Origin: Achromobacter sp. AONIH1
GTDB taxonomy: Bacteria; Pseudomonadota; Gammaproteobacteria; Burkholderiales; Burkholderiaceae_B
Reading direction: 5' to 3'
DNA length: 64,000 nt
Assembly: GCF_002902905.1 (NCBI RefSeq)
Contig: NZ_CP026124.1
Span: forward strand, 3,038,001 to 3,102,000
Part shown: positions 23,756-32,454 of the stretch, piece by piece
Layout of the letters: the number at the start of each line of letters is the position of its first letter
Numbering within the stretch: position 1 is the stretch's first letter
Translations under genes and position numbers: made by a program
The notes under the pieces: generated by a model
Told to the model about the DNA's origin: nothing
Databases searched by the model: none
Seen by the model: the letters and a program-made list of their open reading frames with translations, nothing else

Positions 23756-25146
23756 CCGGCAATGCCGCGAATGTGCCGCCGCACAACCTGACCGCAGAGC
23801 ATGCGATTCTCGGCGGCCTGCTGCTGGATAACGAGGCGCTGGACCGCCTGGGCGACCTGGAGCCGGCGCAGTTCTACCACCACGGCCATCGGCTGATCTT
23901 CGAGGGGGCGCGTAGCCTGATCCTGCGTTCACGCCCGGCCGACGTGATCACTGTCCACGACTACCTGCTGACGATGGGCAAGGCCGAAGCTATCGGCGGC
24001 ATGGCCTACCTGAACAGCCTGGTTGAATCGACCCCGAGCCTGGCGAACATCGGCCGGTATGCGGAAATCGTCCGCGAGACGGCATTGCTGCGCCAGCTGA
24101 CCGTAGCCGCTGACCGTGTGCAGCAGCTGGTGGCCGAGCGCCACCAGCCCGCCGTTGAGCTGCTGGACGCGGCGCAAGCCGAATTTAGCAAGCTGGCTCT
24201 GGGTGCCGTCCAGGACGAGCCGGTCTCGATTTCGTCCGCCATGGTCGATTTCTTGGATGACCTGGACGGCCGGGTCCATGGCACGGTTGCGCACCCCGGC
24301 ATCGCCACGGGTATCGAGGCGCTCGACGAAAAGCTCAACGGCGGCCCGTGTCGAGGCGACCTGGTTGTGATTGCCGGGCGTCCAGGTATGGGCAAATCGG
24401 CCCTTGCGCAGTCCATCGGCTGCAACAACGCCGAGGCGGGCTACTCGGTCACGTTCTGGTCCGGCGAAATGCCCACCAAGCAGGTAACCGGCCGATCCGT
24501 CGCGAATTGGGGGCGCGTGTCGTCTGCGAAGCTGAACGCAGCCAAGCCGGTTCTCACTCCCGACGAATGGACCCGGCTGACTCGCGCCGCTCAGATCGCT
24601 GGTGAAGCGCGCTTTTTTGTTGAGGACGCCCCTGCGTTGACGATTCAGGCGCTGTCCGCGAAGGCACGCACCGTACACCGCAAGCATGGCCTGGACGTGC
24701 TGATCGTGGATTACCTCCAGCTGATGGAAGGCAGCGAGCAGAACCGGACGCTCCAGATTGAAGCGATCACGAAAGGGCTGAAGCGTCTGGCGAAGCAGCT
24801 CAATATCGTCGTGTATGCCTTGTCGCAGTTTTCCAGAGAAATCGAGAAGCGCGTCAACAAGCGGCCGATGCTGTCGGACCTGCGCGACGGCGGCTCGATC
24901 GAGCAGGACGCGGATATTGCGATTGGCCTGTATCGGGAAGAGCAGGATGACCCGGATACGACGCTCAAGGGCTACGCCGAGCTATACATCATGAAGCAGC
25001 GCAACGGGACGCTGGGGATGGTTCCGGCGGCGTACAGGGGCGAATACCTGCGCTTTGAAGACTACACCGGCCCGGCCGTCACGAAGTCCAGTGCGAAGGG
25101 TAAGCGGGGGCGGCGGACCTTCGAAGATGAAGAGGAAGCATTCTGA
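23752..25146 (+). CDS. DnaB-type replicative helicase
   Basis: 464 residues. N-terminal DnaB domain (NLTAEHAILGGLLLDNEALD) and RecA-like ATPase with Walker A GRPGMGKSALAQ, Walker B VLIVDYLQLM, and LSQFSREIEKR and LRDGGSIEQDAD motifs. It unwinds the phage origin, recruited by the O-like protein. Start at 23752 has AAGGA upstream. Having its own helicase, the phage may not need host DnaB or a P-type loader. Confidence 0.95.
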   Translation: MTGNAANVPPHNLTAEHAILGGLLLDNEALDRLGDLEPAQFYHHGHRLIFEGARSLILRSRPADVITVHDYLLTMGKAEAIGGMAYLNSLVESTPSLANIGRYAEIVRETALLRQLTVAADRVQQLVAERHQPAVELLDAAQAEFSKLALGAVQDEPVSISSAMVDFLDDLDGRVHGTVAHPGIATGIEALDEKLNGGPCRGDLVVIAGRPGMGKSALAQSIGCNNAEAGYSVTFWSGEMPTKQVTGRSVANWGRVSSAKLNAAKPVLTPDEWTRLTRAAQIAGEARFFVEDAPALTIQALSAKARTVHRKHGLDVLIVDYLQLMEGSEQNRTLQIEAITKGLKRLAKQLNIVVYALSQFSREIEKRVNKRPMLSDLRDGGSIEQDADIAIGLYREEQDDPDTTLKGYAELYIMKQRNGTLGMVPAAYRGEYLRFEDYTGPAVTKSSAKGKRGRRTFEDEEEAF

Positions 25147-25337
25147 TGCCGCAAGCCAAGAACACCAACAGCGAGGAATGGCGCAGGGAATGCGAAGCGA
25201 GGCACGTTCTGACGCTGCCGTTCGACAAGCGAGTCCCCTACCTGAATCTTGTGGGCCGCAAGCGCGGCAGCGAGGCCCAGCAGTATCTGGAAACTGAAGT
25301 GCGACGCCAGTTCGCAAAACGGAGGAAAGCAGCATGA
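25146..25337 (+). CDS. Small conserved phage protein (DUF7696-like)
   Basis: 63 residues: EEWRRECEARHVLTLPFDKR followed by a basic helix RRQFAKRRKAA. The WR.ECEAR.VL..P...R pattern is frequent after replication genes in betaproteobacterial phages. Function unknown. Overlaps both neighbours. Confidence 0.6.
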   Translation: MPQAKNTNSEEWRRECEARHVLTLPFDKRVPYLNLVGRKRGSEAQQYLETEVRRQFAKRRKAA

Positions 25338-25753
25338 GCGCAATGCAGCGCAACAAGGGCGCGGCCTATGAACGCAAGATCGCAAATCTTCTGACAGCGG
25401 ATACGGGCACGACCTGGCGCCGCCGCGTGCGCAACCAGGCCGGCGATAGCGATGTGGTGGCCGACGATCCGGCATTCGCGCGGATCAGCGTGGAGTGCAA
25501 GCACGCGGACGAGCTGCGGTTGGCGAAGTGGTGGCGGCAGACTCTGGACCAGGCCGGCGAGCTGGGAATCCCGGTGTTGATCTACAGGAAGACGGGGGCG
25601 CTGGGCGAGTCGGTCATGGTTGACGCTTACCACGTCAACGCGCGGCACTGGCCGGCGCCGGGCCGCTACACGGTAACGATGGACTGGCCTGCGGCCATGC
25701 AATGGCTGCGCGAAATGCTGCCAGCTACAAACGTCGCGCCGGGGTACATCTGA
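25334..25753 (+). CDS. PDDEXK-type nuclease / Holliday-junction-resolvase-like protein
   Basis: 139 residues: RNKGAAYERKIANLL, RRVRNQAGDSDVV and ISVECKHADELRLAKWWRQT give the E...D...ExK arrangement of PDDEXK nucleases and archaeal-type resolvases. GIPVLIYRKTGALGESVMV is typical of phage members. Likely resolves recombination or replication intermediates. Located where RusA or NinG sit in lambdoid phages. Confidence 0.78.
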   Translation: MSAMQRNKGAAYERKIANLLTADTGTTWRRRVRNQAGDSDVVADDPAFARISVECKHADELRLAKWWRQTLDQAGELGIPVLIYRKTGALGESVMVDAYHVNARHWPAPGRYTVTMDWPAAMQWLREMLPATNVAPGYI

Positions 25754-26121
25754 TGGCGGGCGTGCTGTCTGGCGATGAGCTGCTTTGGAACTGGGCGCGA
25801 TGGTGTTGGTCTGGTTCTCCGGTCGGCAACCTGCCCGTGCATTTCTCGGATTCGGACGAGGACGAGTATCGCCCGATCCTGATTGATGTGGCCCAGGGCG
25901 TCGAGCTTCTGCACCAAGCTCTACCCCAGCATGAGGCGATGGTGATCATCGCCGAGTACCCGCAACGACATGAACGATTCGCGGGGCTAGATGCCCTGTC
26001 GCGTATGAAGAAGGCCCAGCGCTGGATCAAAGCGGCAACCGGAGTCGATTTATCAGACGCCCACTACAAGCTGTATTTGGGTCTATTTATGGAAAAGGTG
26101 GAACGTGAAATACGCATCTGA
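25753..26121 (+). CDS. Possible Q-type late antiterminator
   Basis: 122 residues from MAGVLSGDELLWNWARWCWS. The N-terminal W..WARW..SG pattern, followed by a helical DNA-binding-like C-terminus (ALSRMKKAQRWIKAATGVDL), resembles small phage Q or DUF1133 antiterminators. Its position at the end of the replication block and before a terminator and the late region supports this. Similarity is weak by eye. Confidence 0.5.
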   Translation: MAGVLSGDELLWNWARWCWSGSPVGNLPVHFSDSDEDEYRPILIDVAQGVELLHQALPQHEAMVIIAEYPQRHERFAGLDALSRMKKAQRWIKAATGVDLSDAHYKLYLGLFMEKVEREIRI

Positions 26122-26353
26122 AACTATCAACCTGATGGCCGCATTTCCCGGCCGAGAGTTCAAAATGATTGAGCTGGTGCGCAATGCCACCGGAGCGCGT
26201 GAGCTGACGGTGAGGGAGCGTAGTGCGGCCCGCCAAGGAGTTCTGCGAGTGGTGAAGACACTTGAGGAAATGGGGCAGGTTTGCTGCCGGCCTTCGCGTC
26301 CTGGGGTGCGCAACGCCGTCACGTATTTTTGGGGTAAGTGCGACATGCAGTAG
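26105..26353 (+). CDS. Small winged-helix-like protein
   Basis: 82 residues: NLMAAFPGREFKMIELVRNA and RQGVLRVVKTLEEMGQVCCR look like a winged-helix DNA-binding unit. It overlaps the putative antiterminator by 17 bases and is followed by a strong terminator. Function unknown. Confidence 0.6.
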   Translation: MKYASETINLMAAFPGREFKMIELVRNATGARELTVRERSAARQGVLRVVKTLEEMGQVCCRPSRPGVRNAVTYFWGKCDMQ

Positions 26354-26400
26354 GTGCGAAACGCGACGAAAAACACGACAATTTGCCCGTCCACAAGTGT

Positions 26401-26432
26401 GCCTGTAGCAAACGCTACAGGCATTTTTCTTT
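26401..26432 (+). terminator. Rho-independent terminator before tRNA-Gly
   Basis: Nine-bp perfect stem GCCTGTAGC-AAAC-GCTACAGGC followed by ATTTTTCTTTT. Ends the early rightward transcript unless antiterminated. Confidence 0.9.
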
Positions 26433-26433
26433 T

Positions 26434-26507
26434 GCGGGCTTGGCCGAGTGGTCAGGCTGCGGCCTTCCAAGCCGTCTACGCGGGTTCGATCCCCGCAGCC
26501 CGCTCCA
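26434..26507 (+). tRNA. tRNA-Gly (anticodon TCC)
   Basis: 74 nt including an encoded CCA. Acceptor stem GCGGGCT/AGCCCGC, anticodon stem GCGGC/GCCGT with loop CTTCCAA (anticodon at 26466-26468), and T-arm GCGGGTTCGATCCCCGC. It reads GGA (and GGG), a minor glycine codon in GC-rich Alcaligenaceae. It lies between two strong terminators and is phage-borne. Confidence 0.96.
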
Positions 26508-26517
26508 ATAGCGATCC

Positions 26518-26547
26518 GCCCCGCCTGGGACTCCAGCGGGGCTTTTT
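26518..26547 (+). terminator. Rho-independent terminator after tRNA-Gly
   Basis: Stem GCCCCGCCTGG / CCAGCGGGGC with loop GACT and one bulged C, then TTTTT. Confidence 0.9.
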
Positions 26548-26678
26548 GTTTCTCCATCCCTTCGCCATCAAGGGATCGCGCGCTGGGCATGGCGCGCGCG
26601 GGTAGGGGCATCGCGCCGGGCGGCGTGCAGTTGGTGGCACCCGGCACAAATTCACAGCAACTCGTTGGAGATACCTTC

Positions 26679-26957
26679 GTGAAGACGGATCAGAAAATCA
26701 CCTTGATGGATCTGCGCCAGACGTGGCCGGAGAAGCTGGCATCGAACATTCTGACGTTCGGCCTGTTGGGCTTGTGCATCTGGGCCAGTCAGGGCAGCAC
26801 CTGGTGGACGTTCTTCACGGCCTTGTTGTTTCTGTGCGTGTTGGTGGTGCGCATTGCGGCGTTCTCCCACAGGTCGAAGACGGAGTTTGCCGGCATCCAT
26901 GCGCTCAAAGCCTGGGTGGACACCGAGGCTGAGAGAGAACATGCGGAGAGGGCATAG
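26679..26957 (+). CDS. Small two-pass membrane protein
   Basis: 92 residues from a GTG at 26679 (TTGGAG upstream). Two membrane segments, ILTFGLLGLCIWAS and TALLFLCVLVVRIAAF, and a charged C-terminal tail. Not obviously a holin, and distant from the lysis cassette. Role unknown. Confidence 0.55.
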   Translation: MKTDQKITLMDLRQTWPEKLASNILTFGLLGLCIWASQGSTWWTFFTALLFLCVLVVRIAAFSHRSKTEFAGIHALKAWVDTEAEREHAERA

Positions 26958-27199
26958 TGCCGTATTACGAGCTACGCCCGATTGGCGATAAAGATCAGCA
27001 CGATCCCTGGCTTGAACGATATGACATGAATCATGGATTTGTCATATGGGCCGAGTGCGAGGCGCAGGCCCGCGCGTTGGCGAACGAACGCTGTGGTGAT
27101 GAGGGCGCTGTTTGGGACAACCCTTTCTTGGCCGCGTGCATGGAATTGTCGGGTGAGAGGGCGCCTCGGGTGATCATCCAGGATTACCGCGCTGGTTAG
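26957..27199 (+). CDS. Hypothetical phage protein
   Basis: 80 residues from a GTG that overlaps the preceding stop. Contains NHGFVIWAECEAQARALANE and ends with VIIQDYRAG, a composition seen in conserved small phage proteins. Function unknown. Confidence 0.55.
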   Translation: MPYYELRPIGDKDQHDPWLERYDMNHGFVIWAECEAQARALANERCGDEGAVWDNPFLAACMELSGERAPRVIIQDYRAG

Positions 27200-27622
27200 C
27201 GCGGTCGGCGACGCCAAGCAGAGCCAATATACGGTTGCGCAAGCGGGCGCACATCGGCCATTCCGACCGTCAGGTCACCGGCCAATACGATGCGCCATTG
27301 CCCGGACAAGCTGACCAGTGTCCGCAATAACATCAGCAGCGCGCCACGTGACGCTCCCGCTCTCCTTGCGGTGGATCGGCGGCGGGGGCGCGTTTTGCTT
27401 CTTGGCGCCGCAGATGCGAAGTCAGTCTCCCTTTTCCTTCCAGACTTCAGCCCAGGAGCGAATGCGCTCAAGGTTGTCTTTCATGTCAGCGAGGACGCCT
27501 GACGAGCCGTTGCGATAGCTGTTGTGCTTGCGTGCGCTGTAGAAGGAAGAGGCTCGCCAAGCCGCGCTGCCCCAGGCGCTGAAAACCGCACGGTAATTCC
27601 GTGTCAGAAAAGGAAGAGAGCA
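27200..27622. other. Gap without a confidently called gene
   Basis: About 420 bases. A minus frame reads SARKHNSYRNGSSGVL, then SWAEVWKEKGD and a TGA at 27422-27424, and continues in the same frame past the stop with a protein-like stretch (VTWRAADVIADTGQLVRAMA). No start signals support it. It may be a decayed gene. No terminator was seen. Confidence 0.35.
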
Positions 27623-27871
27623 ATGGAAGTGATACTTCGTGATGATCAGGGCAACGACATCTGGTCGCGCTGGAGCCGGGACGGGCAGAGCGGTGGGCTT
27701 GCGTGCCGATCCTATATTTCTGATGGTACACAAGCTCGCATTATCGACGCGCTGGCGAATGCTCTTCAACAAGCACGTCTTGAATCGTCATGCCTTCAGA
27801 ATTTGGATGCTATGTCGGATATTCGCGCTTCCGCCACCAAGATCCAATGTGATATTCCAGTATCCCGTTGA
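27623..27871 (+). CDS. Hypothetical phage protein
   Basis: 82 residues from MEVILRDDQGNDIWSRWSRD with a strong AAGGAAGAG upstream. A mixed N-terminal half and a helical IIDALANALQQARL segment. Its end overlaps the convergent DUF1883 gene by 84 bases. Function unknown. Confidence 0.5.
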   Translation: MEVILRDDQGNDIWSRWSRDGQSGGLACRSYISDGTQARIIDALANALQQARLESSCLQNLDAMSDIRASATKIQCDIPVSR

Positions 27872-28264
27872 GGGAATAGGTATTCGAGCTGGTAGCTGCG
27901 TGTAGCCGCCGCCGTAGCCTCGATACTGACGCCCGTTCTTGTAGTTGCTGAAGTTTGTGTCGTTGGTGACCCAAATATTGCACCGATGAGAGCAATCAAC
28001 CACTACGACATCGCCTTCATGCAAATACTCGCGCTTGTGCAAGAAATCCATCTGGGCATCTCCTAGTTTTGGTGGGCCTGAGCCCTGTTGGTTAATGTCA
28101 GATTCTTTTTGTAACACGCTGGCGATTTCTTCGCCTTCCGATGCAAGCTCATGACAAGAGGGCGCCCAGCAAACTCGCAGGGGGGGTTTCCCGATTTGAA
28201 ATCGGAGTATTCCCAGCTCGCGGAAGTCGTCGGCGAGGTTGGAAATATTCTCTGAGGTCTTCAT
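27788..28264 (-). CDS. DUF1883-domain protein
   Basis: 158 residues, AAGGA six bases before the start. The C-terminal 85 residues match DUF1883: YLHEGDVVVVDCSHRCNIWV, YRGYGGGYTQLPARIPIPST and YWNITLDLGGGSANIRHSI. The family is beta-rich and often linked to TIR or other accessory domains. Its function is unknown. It is read against the surrounding late region, suggesting independent expression (accessory or moron gene). The N-terminal 70 residues are unrecognised. Confidence 0.75.
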   Translation of the reverse strand: MKTSENISNLADDFRELGILRFQIGKPPLRVCWAPSCHELASEGEEIASVLQKESDINQQGSGPPKLGDAQMDFLHKREYLHEGDVVVVDCSHRCNIWVTNDTNFSNYKNGRQYRGYGGGYTQLPARIPIPSTGYWNITLDLGGGSANIRHSIQILKA

Positions 28265-28484
28265 GAGCGTTCCTTGTCACATACCGCCCAGTAGGGCCGA
28301 GTTGATTCCAGTGATCTATCTGGCAGCATCGAGAGGTGATGGCAGCCCTGGCAATCCAGAGCGCATCATTCACCTCTACTTTTCCCCGGATGGGTGCTTA
28401 CTCGCTTGCCACGACCCGCAAAACGGACCACCGGATGCGTTCTTCTCGGCAGAGTTTCGCCCTGACCTGGCGCGACAAGAATAG
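28263..28484 (+). CDS. Small conserved phage protein
   Basis: 73 residues from MSVPCHIPPSRAELIPVIYL, with RGDGSPGNPERIIHLYFSPD and CLLACHDP, a pattern repeated in small proteins of many phages. GAGG lies five bases upstream. The start codon shares the sequence CATG with the start of the divergent DUF1883 gene, so the two reading frames overlap at their first codons. Confidence 0.6.
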   Translation: MSVPCHIPPSRAELIPVIYLAASRGDGSPGNPERIIHLYFSPDGCLLACHDPQNGPPDAFFSAEFRPDLARQE

Positions 28485-28546
28485 CCTACTGGTCGGCTCG
28501 TTCGCGCTGATTCCAGGTCAAGCGGATATCAGCTAGGGAGAGGAAA

Positions 28547-29332
28547 TTGGGCATAGCGATATCGGTCGCCAGCAACGTTGCTGCGATGCAATCGGAGATT
28601 CGTGGCATTGCGCAAAAGCAAGTCCGTTTCGCAACGGCTCGGGCGTTGACCGATGTGGCGCGTCAGGCACAGCAGGATGTGCAGGCGGAAATGCGGAAGG
28701 TCTTTGATAACCCAACACCTTGGGTGCTTCGCGGCGTGCGGACCAGATCCGCGGACAAGAACAATCTGAGTGCTCAGGTGTCGATTGAAAGCGCCAGCGG
28801 GAAGGGTGTTGCGCCGTCAAAGATCCTGGCCGCAGAAATCGAGGGTGGCGCACGTCGGCAGAAGCGATTTGAACGGGCGCTGCAGGCGAAGGGGATGATG
28901 CCCGGCGGGTACGTTGCCGTTCCTGCCGCTGGTGCGCCCCTCGACGGCAGCGGCAATATCCCCGGTGCCTTCTTGGGCAAGCTCCTGTCCTACTTCCAGG
29001 CGTTCGGAGAGCAGGGCTACAAGGCCAACATGACGGCCAAGCGAATGCGTGGCATCCACAAGGTCAAGGTATCGACGAAGGGATACAAGACCTACACGGG
29101 CGTGGCCTACTTCATTTCGAAGGGGCAGGGCAAGAACCGTCATCTGCGGCCGGGAATCTACGCGAAAACAGGCACGCACGGGGCGGATGTCACGCCAATC
29201 ATCATGTTCGTCCCACAGGCGACATATCAGCCGCGGTTGGACTTCGAGGGCGTGGTGCGCAAGTCGGTGGAGCAGAACTTCCCTGCACGGATGCGGGCTC
29301 GACTGGCAGAGGCACAGAGGACAGCGCGATAG
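28547..29332 (+). CDS. Putative minor structural protein upstream of terminase
   Basis: 261 residues from a TTG at 28547 with GGGAGAGGAAA upstream. The N-terminal VRFATARALTDVARQAQQDV followed by NPTPWVLRGVRT resembles proteins near head genes in related phages, with a weak similarity in layout to HK97 gp10 or neck-type proteins. Role not established. Confidence 0.55.
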   Translation: MGIAISVASNVAAMQSEIRGIAQKQVRFATARALTDVARQAQQDVQAEMRKVFDNPTPWVLRGVRTRSADKNNLSAQVSIESASGKGVAPSKILAAEIEGGARRQKRFERALQAKGMMPGGYVAVPAAGAPLDGSGNIPGAFLGKLLSYFQAFGEQGYKANMTAKRMRGIHKVKVSTKGYKTYTGVAYFISKGQGKNRHLRPGIYAKTGTHGADVTPIIMFVPQATYQPRLDFEGVVRKSVEQNFPARMRARLAEAQRTAR

Positions 29333-29448
29333 ATGGAACAGGAGAGGACGGTGGGACTGGATTCCGGTCGAGCGGGTCCTCCCTGGGGTTTGATATCGCA
29401 AGGGGAATTCGCACCTTGATGTGCGGCCAGCTAGACGGTCCGAAATTT

Positions 29449-29927
29449 GGTTTCAGGTTTCATTCCCAGGTTTCATCCGCCGCCCATCAACTCCCCGGAA
29501 ACCGTTGCCACGCTTGGCGTTGCGCGATTTCGTGATCGATGAAACTGGTTTCAAATGCGGTTTCTTCTCATTTGAAAGCTAGCCCTCAACCCAGCATCCC
29601 GAAAACCGCCGAAACCCGCGCCAGTATTGGCTTTGCGCGATTTTGCATGCGATGAAACTGGTTTCAGATGAGATGAAACCTCATTTGAAACCTGAAACCA
29701 ACGAAGGTGTTCCATGACGCTGGTATCGAGAGCCGAGTTCGCGCGGCTGCATGGTGTTTCGCACACCGCTGTTTCGAAGTGGAAAAAGGCGGGATGGCTT
29801 GTCACGCAAGGCTCTCAGGTCGATGTGGAGGGTTCGAACGCCAAGCTTGCACGGTACCGTGACGGGAAGGATGGAAGGGCCGCCAAGGTTTCAAATGAGG
29901 TTTCTTCTCAATTGAAACCTGAAACCG
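29449..29927. repeat. GGTTTCA/TGAAACC repeat cluster, probable packaging (cos or pac) region
   Basis: At least ten exact copies of the heptamer GGTTTCA or its complement lie in this 480-base stretch (for example 29449, 29456, 29469, 29547, 29660, 29674, 29686, 29693, 29888, 29914, 29921). There is also an imperfect tandem duplication of about 110 bases around GCGCGATTT...GATGAAACTGGTTTCA (29519 and 29631). It covers the gap 29333-29713 and enters the terminase small subunit gene. Clustered inverted heptamers beside terS fit a TerS recognition site. Confidence 0.55.
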
Positions 29928-30337
29928 ACAATGAAACTCCGGCTTCACCTGGAGCCCTGGGCGGCGGTGTGACGTTTCTGCCCGGGGAGTCGGTGGAAGA
30001 GGCCGCTGAACGGTTGACGGCCAACGCGGCGGTCGATCTCAGCATGCCGGTTGAGGAGGCCAAGCGGATCAAGGAGGTCTATCTCGCGCTGCTCAATCGG
30101 TTGGAATACGAACAGAAGGAGGGCAAGCTCATTGACCTGGAGCTTGCCGAGCAGGTGGTGTTCGGGCATTTCCGAGGGATGCGGGATGCGTGGCTGAATT
30201 GGCCGATCCGTGTGGGGCCGCTGATTGCGGCCGATCTGGGCGCAGACGCTGGCCGCGTGACCGAGGTACTAAACGCGCATGTCCATAAACAATTATCAGC
30301 CCTGGGAGGCGAGCAAGCTGATTTCTCCGAAGGTTGA
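29714..30337 (+). CDS. Terminase small subunit
   Basis: 207 residues. An N-terminal Nu1-like HTH (VSRAEFARLHGVSHTAVSKW) is followed by a linker and a helical C-terminus (LLNRLEYEQKEGKLIDLELA) in DUF1441/Nu1-type terminase subunits. It should bind the repeat cluster overlapping its 5' end and recruit the large subunit, encoded immediately downstream. Confidence 0.85.
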   Translation: MTLVSRAEFARLHGVSHTAVSKWKKAGWLVTQGSQVDVEGSNAKLARYRDGKDGRAAKVSNEVSSQLKPETDNETPASPGALGGGVTFLPGESVEEAAERLTANAAVDLSMPVEEAKRIKEVYLALLNRLEYEQKEGKLIDLELAEQVVFGHFRGMRDAWLNWPIRVGPLIAADLGADAGRVTEVLNAHVHKQLSALGGEQADFSEG

Positions 30338-32429
30338 GCGCCTGGTGCGCACAGCCGAAAAGGCGGTCAGCCCGCCGCCGCGCATTAGCGTACCGGAGTG
30401 GGCGGACCGCTACCGGTTCCTCGCCAAGGAGTCGGGCAGCATGTCGGGTCGCTGGGAGACGGCGACGGTCGAAGTGGCGCGCGGCCCGATGCTGGCAGTG
30501 ACCGAGCCTGGCGTGCACATCATCACGGCGATGGTCAGTACACAGCTGCTGAAAACGGCGTTGCTGGAGAACATCTTTGGGTACTACGCGCATCTGGATC
30601 CGTGTCCGATGCTGCTGTTGCAGCCCAAGGAAGACGCGGCCGAACAGTTCAGCAAGGAGCGTGTCAGTCCCTTGATCAGGGTAACGCCGGTGCTACGGGC
30701 GTTGATAGGCACCAGCAAGACGCGCAACGCGGATGAGACGTTGCTATATAAGGCGTTTCCCGGCGGATTCCTGGCGCTGGCCGGCGCAGGCAGTCCTGAT
30801 AACTTGGCGCGCCGGCCCGTGCGGGTGATTCTCGCCGACGAGGTGGATAAGTATCCCGTCACGCGCGAGGGTGATCCCATACTGCTGGCTGAAGAGCGCA
30901 CGGCAACGTTTGGCGCAAATTGGCTGTCCGTGCGGGCATGTTCGCCAACGGTTCAGGAAGAGAGCCGGATTGAGAAGAGCTATTTGGAAAGCGATCAGAG
31001 GCGCGCCTCGGTGTCCTGCCCTCATTGCGGACACCGGCAGTTTCTGGACTTCATTCGGCATGTCGCATGGCAAAAAAAGCAGGATGACAAGGGCGTCACG
31101 ACGGAACACTTTCCAAAGACAGCGCGAATTTTCTGCGAATCTTGCGGAGCGCAGTGGTCTGAGGGTGAGAGGCTGCGGGCCTTGCAAACCGTCCGCTGGC
31201 ACCAGACCAAGACTTTCACGTGCTGCGATACTCGCCAGTCGCCGCTGGACGCCTACGACAAGGCCTGGCGCGGCGGCATAGAGGCCGAGCAGGCGCTTAC
31301 GCAGACCTGGGACTGGTGGACGGGTGGTCGTCACGCTCTCTACCGGGCGCGATGCGGGCAGTGCGGCGGCTGGCCTGTGGAGAACACCCATGCGGGCTTT
31401 CAGGCATCCAAGCTCTATAGCCCCTGGCCGAAGGACAAGCCATCGGACATTGCTGACAAGTGGCTCAAGGCCCAGGGCGATGAGGATAGGTTGCAGGCAT
31501 GGTGGAACACCCAGGCCGGACTTCCGTATCGTGCGAATGTGGGCAAGGCGTTGCGGGTAGACGAACTGGCGGCGCGTGGTGAGCACTGGCCAGCAAGGGT
31601 GCCGTTTGGCGTTGGCCTGCTCACTGCCGGGCTTGACACGCAACCAGATCGGATTGAGGTCGAAATCGTTGGCTGGGGCCGCGACGAGGAATCGTGGTCC
31701 ATCGACTATGAAATCTTCGAGGGAAACCCGGATGAGCCAGAGGTGTGGCAGCGCGTGGACGCCTACTTGTTGCGAAAGTGGTATCGCTACGACGGCCGCG
31801 CGTTCATTGTTGAGGCGGCATGTATCGACTCTGGCGGACACAATGCACAGAAGGTGTACGAGTTCGCAAAGGCCCGACTCGGGCGGCGTGTCTATGCCGT
31901 AAAAGGCGAATCCGCTCGCAACGGACAGCGCTCGCCGATTTGGCCGACAAAGAAGCCGAGCGCGCGGACCAAGCAGCAATTCCGGCCCGTGATCGTAGGC
32001 GTGAACTCGGCCAAGGATTCGATCTATCGGCGCTTGGCGCGAACGGAGTCGGGTCCCGGGTACATGCACTTTCCGCATGATCGGGACATTGGCTATTTCT
32101 CGCAGCTCACGTCTGAGCGTCTTGTGGTCAAGCAGTCCGGGGGGCGCAAGTATTGGGTGTGGGAATTGCCCGATGGAAAGCGCAACGAGGCACTTGATTG
32201 CCGGGTCTACGCGTATGCGGCGCTCTGCTCCCTGCTCCATATCGGGGTCAAGCTAAACCGTGAGGTGGACGCCGTGGCGACAGTACTGGACGGTCGCGCG
32301 CCGCCAGACGAGGCGCCGCAACTACTGCTGGCAGCCGATGCAGGCAGTGTGCGCGAAGTCCGCGGCCCTTCGGTCAAGACGATGGGCGCCCCTGCCAAGG
32401 GCCGATCGTTGTCGAGCCGGTTGGCATAG
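30279..32429 (+). CDS. Terminase large subunit, GpA family
   Basis: 716 residues. ATPase with a deviant Walker A (VSTQLLKTALLENI), Walker B VILADEVDKYP, two zinc pairs (CPHCGHRQF and CESCGAQW) and a C-terminal nuclease with GLDTQPDRIEVEIVGWG. It cuts and pumps phage DNA into the prohead. Overlaps terS by 59 bases. A later start cannot be excluded but the N-terminus matches family length. Confidence 0.95.
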   Translation: MSINNYQPWEASKLISPKVERLVRTAEKAVSPPPRISVPEWADRYRFLAKESGSMSGRWETATVEVARGPMLAVTEPGVHIITAMVSTQLLKTALLENIFGYYAHLDPCPMLLLQPKEDAAEQFSKERVSPLIRVTPVLRALIGTSKTRNADETLLYKAFPGGFLALAGAGSPDNLARRPVRVILADEVDKYPVTREGDPILLAEERTATFGANWLSVRACSPTVQEESRIEKSYLESDQRRASVSCPHCGHRQFLDFIRHVAWQKKQDDKGVTTEHFPKTARIFCESCGAQWSEGERLRALQTVRWHQTKTFTCCDTRQSPLDAYDKAWRGGIEAEQALTQTWDWWTGGRHALYRARCGQCGGWPVENTHAGFQASKLYSPWPKDKPSDIADKWLKAQGDEDRLQAWWNTQAGLPYRANVGKALRVDELAARGEHWPARVPFGVGLLTAGLDTQPDRIEVEIVGWGRDEESWSIDYEIFEGNPDEPEVWQRVDAYLLRKWYRYDGRAFIVEAACIDSGGHNAQKVYEFAKARLGRRVYAVKGESARNGQRSPIWPTKKPSARTKQQFRPVIVGVNSAKDSIYRRLARTESGPGYMHFPHDRDIGYFSQLTSERLVVKQSGGRKYWVWELPDGKRNEALDCRVYAYAALCSLLHIGVKLNREVDAVATVLDGRAPPDEAPQLLLAADAGSVREVRGPSVKTMGAPAKGRSLSSRLA

Positions 32430-32454
32430 CCGGGAAAACTTGAAGGAAATCACT

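Noticed and set aside
29449..29927. Repeat cluster considered as a CRISPR array
   Set aside because: The repeats are only seven bases, occur in both orientations at irregular spacing, and lie at the terminase gene.
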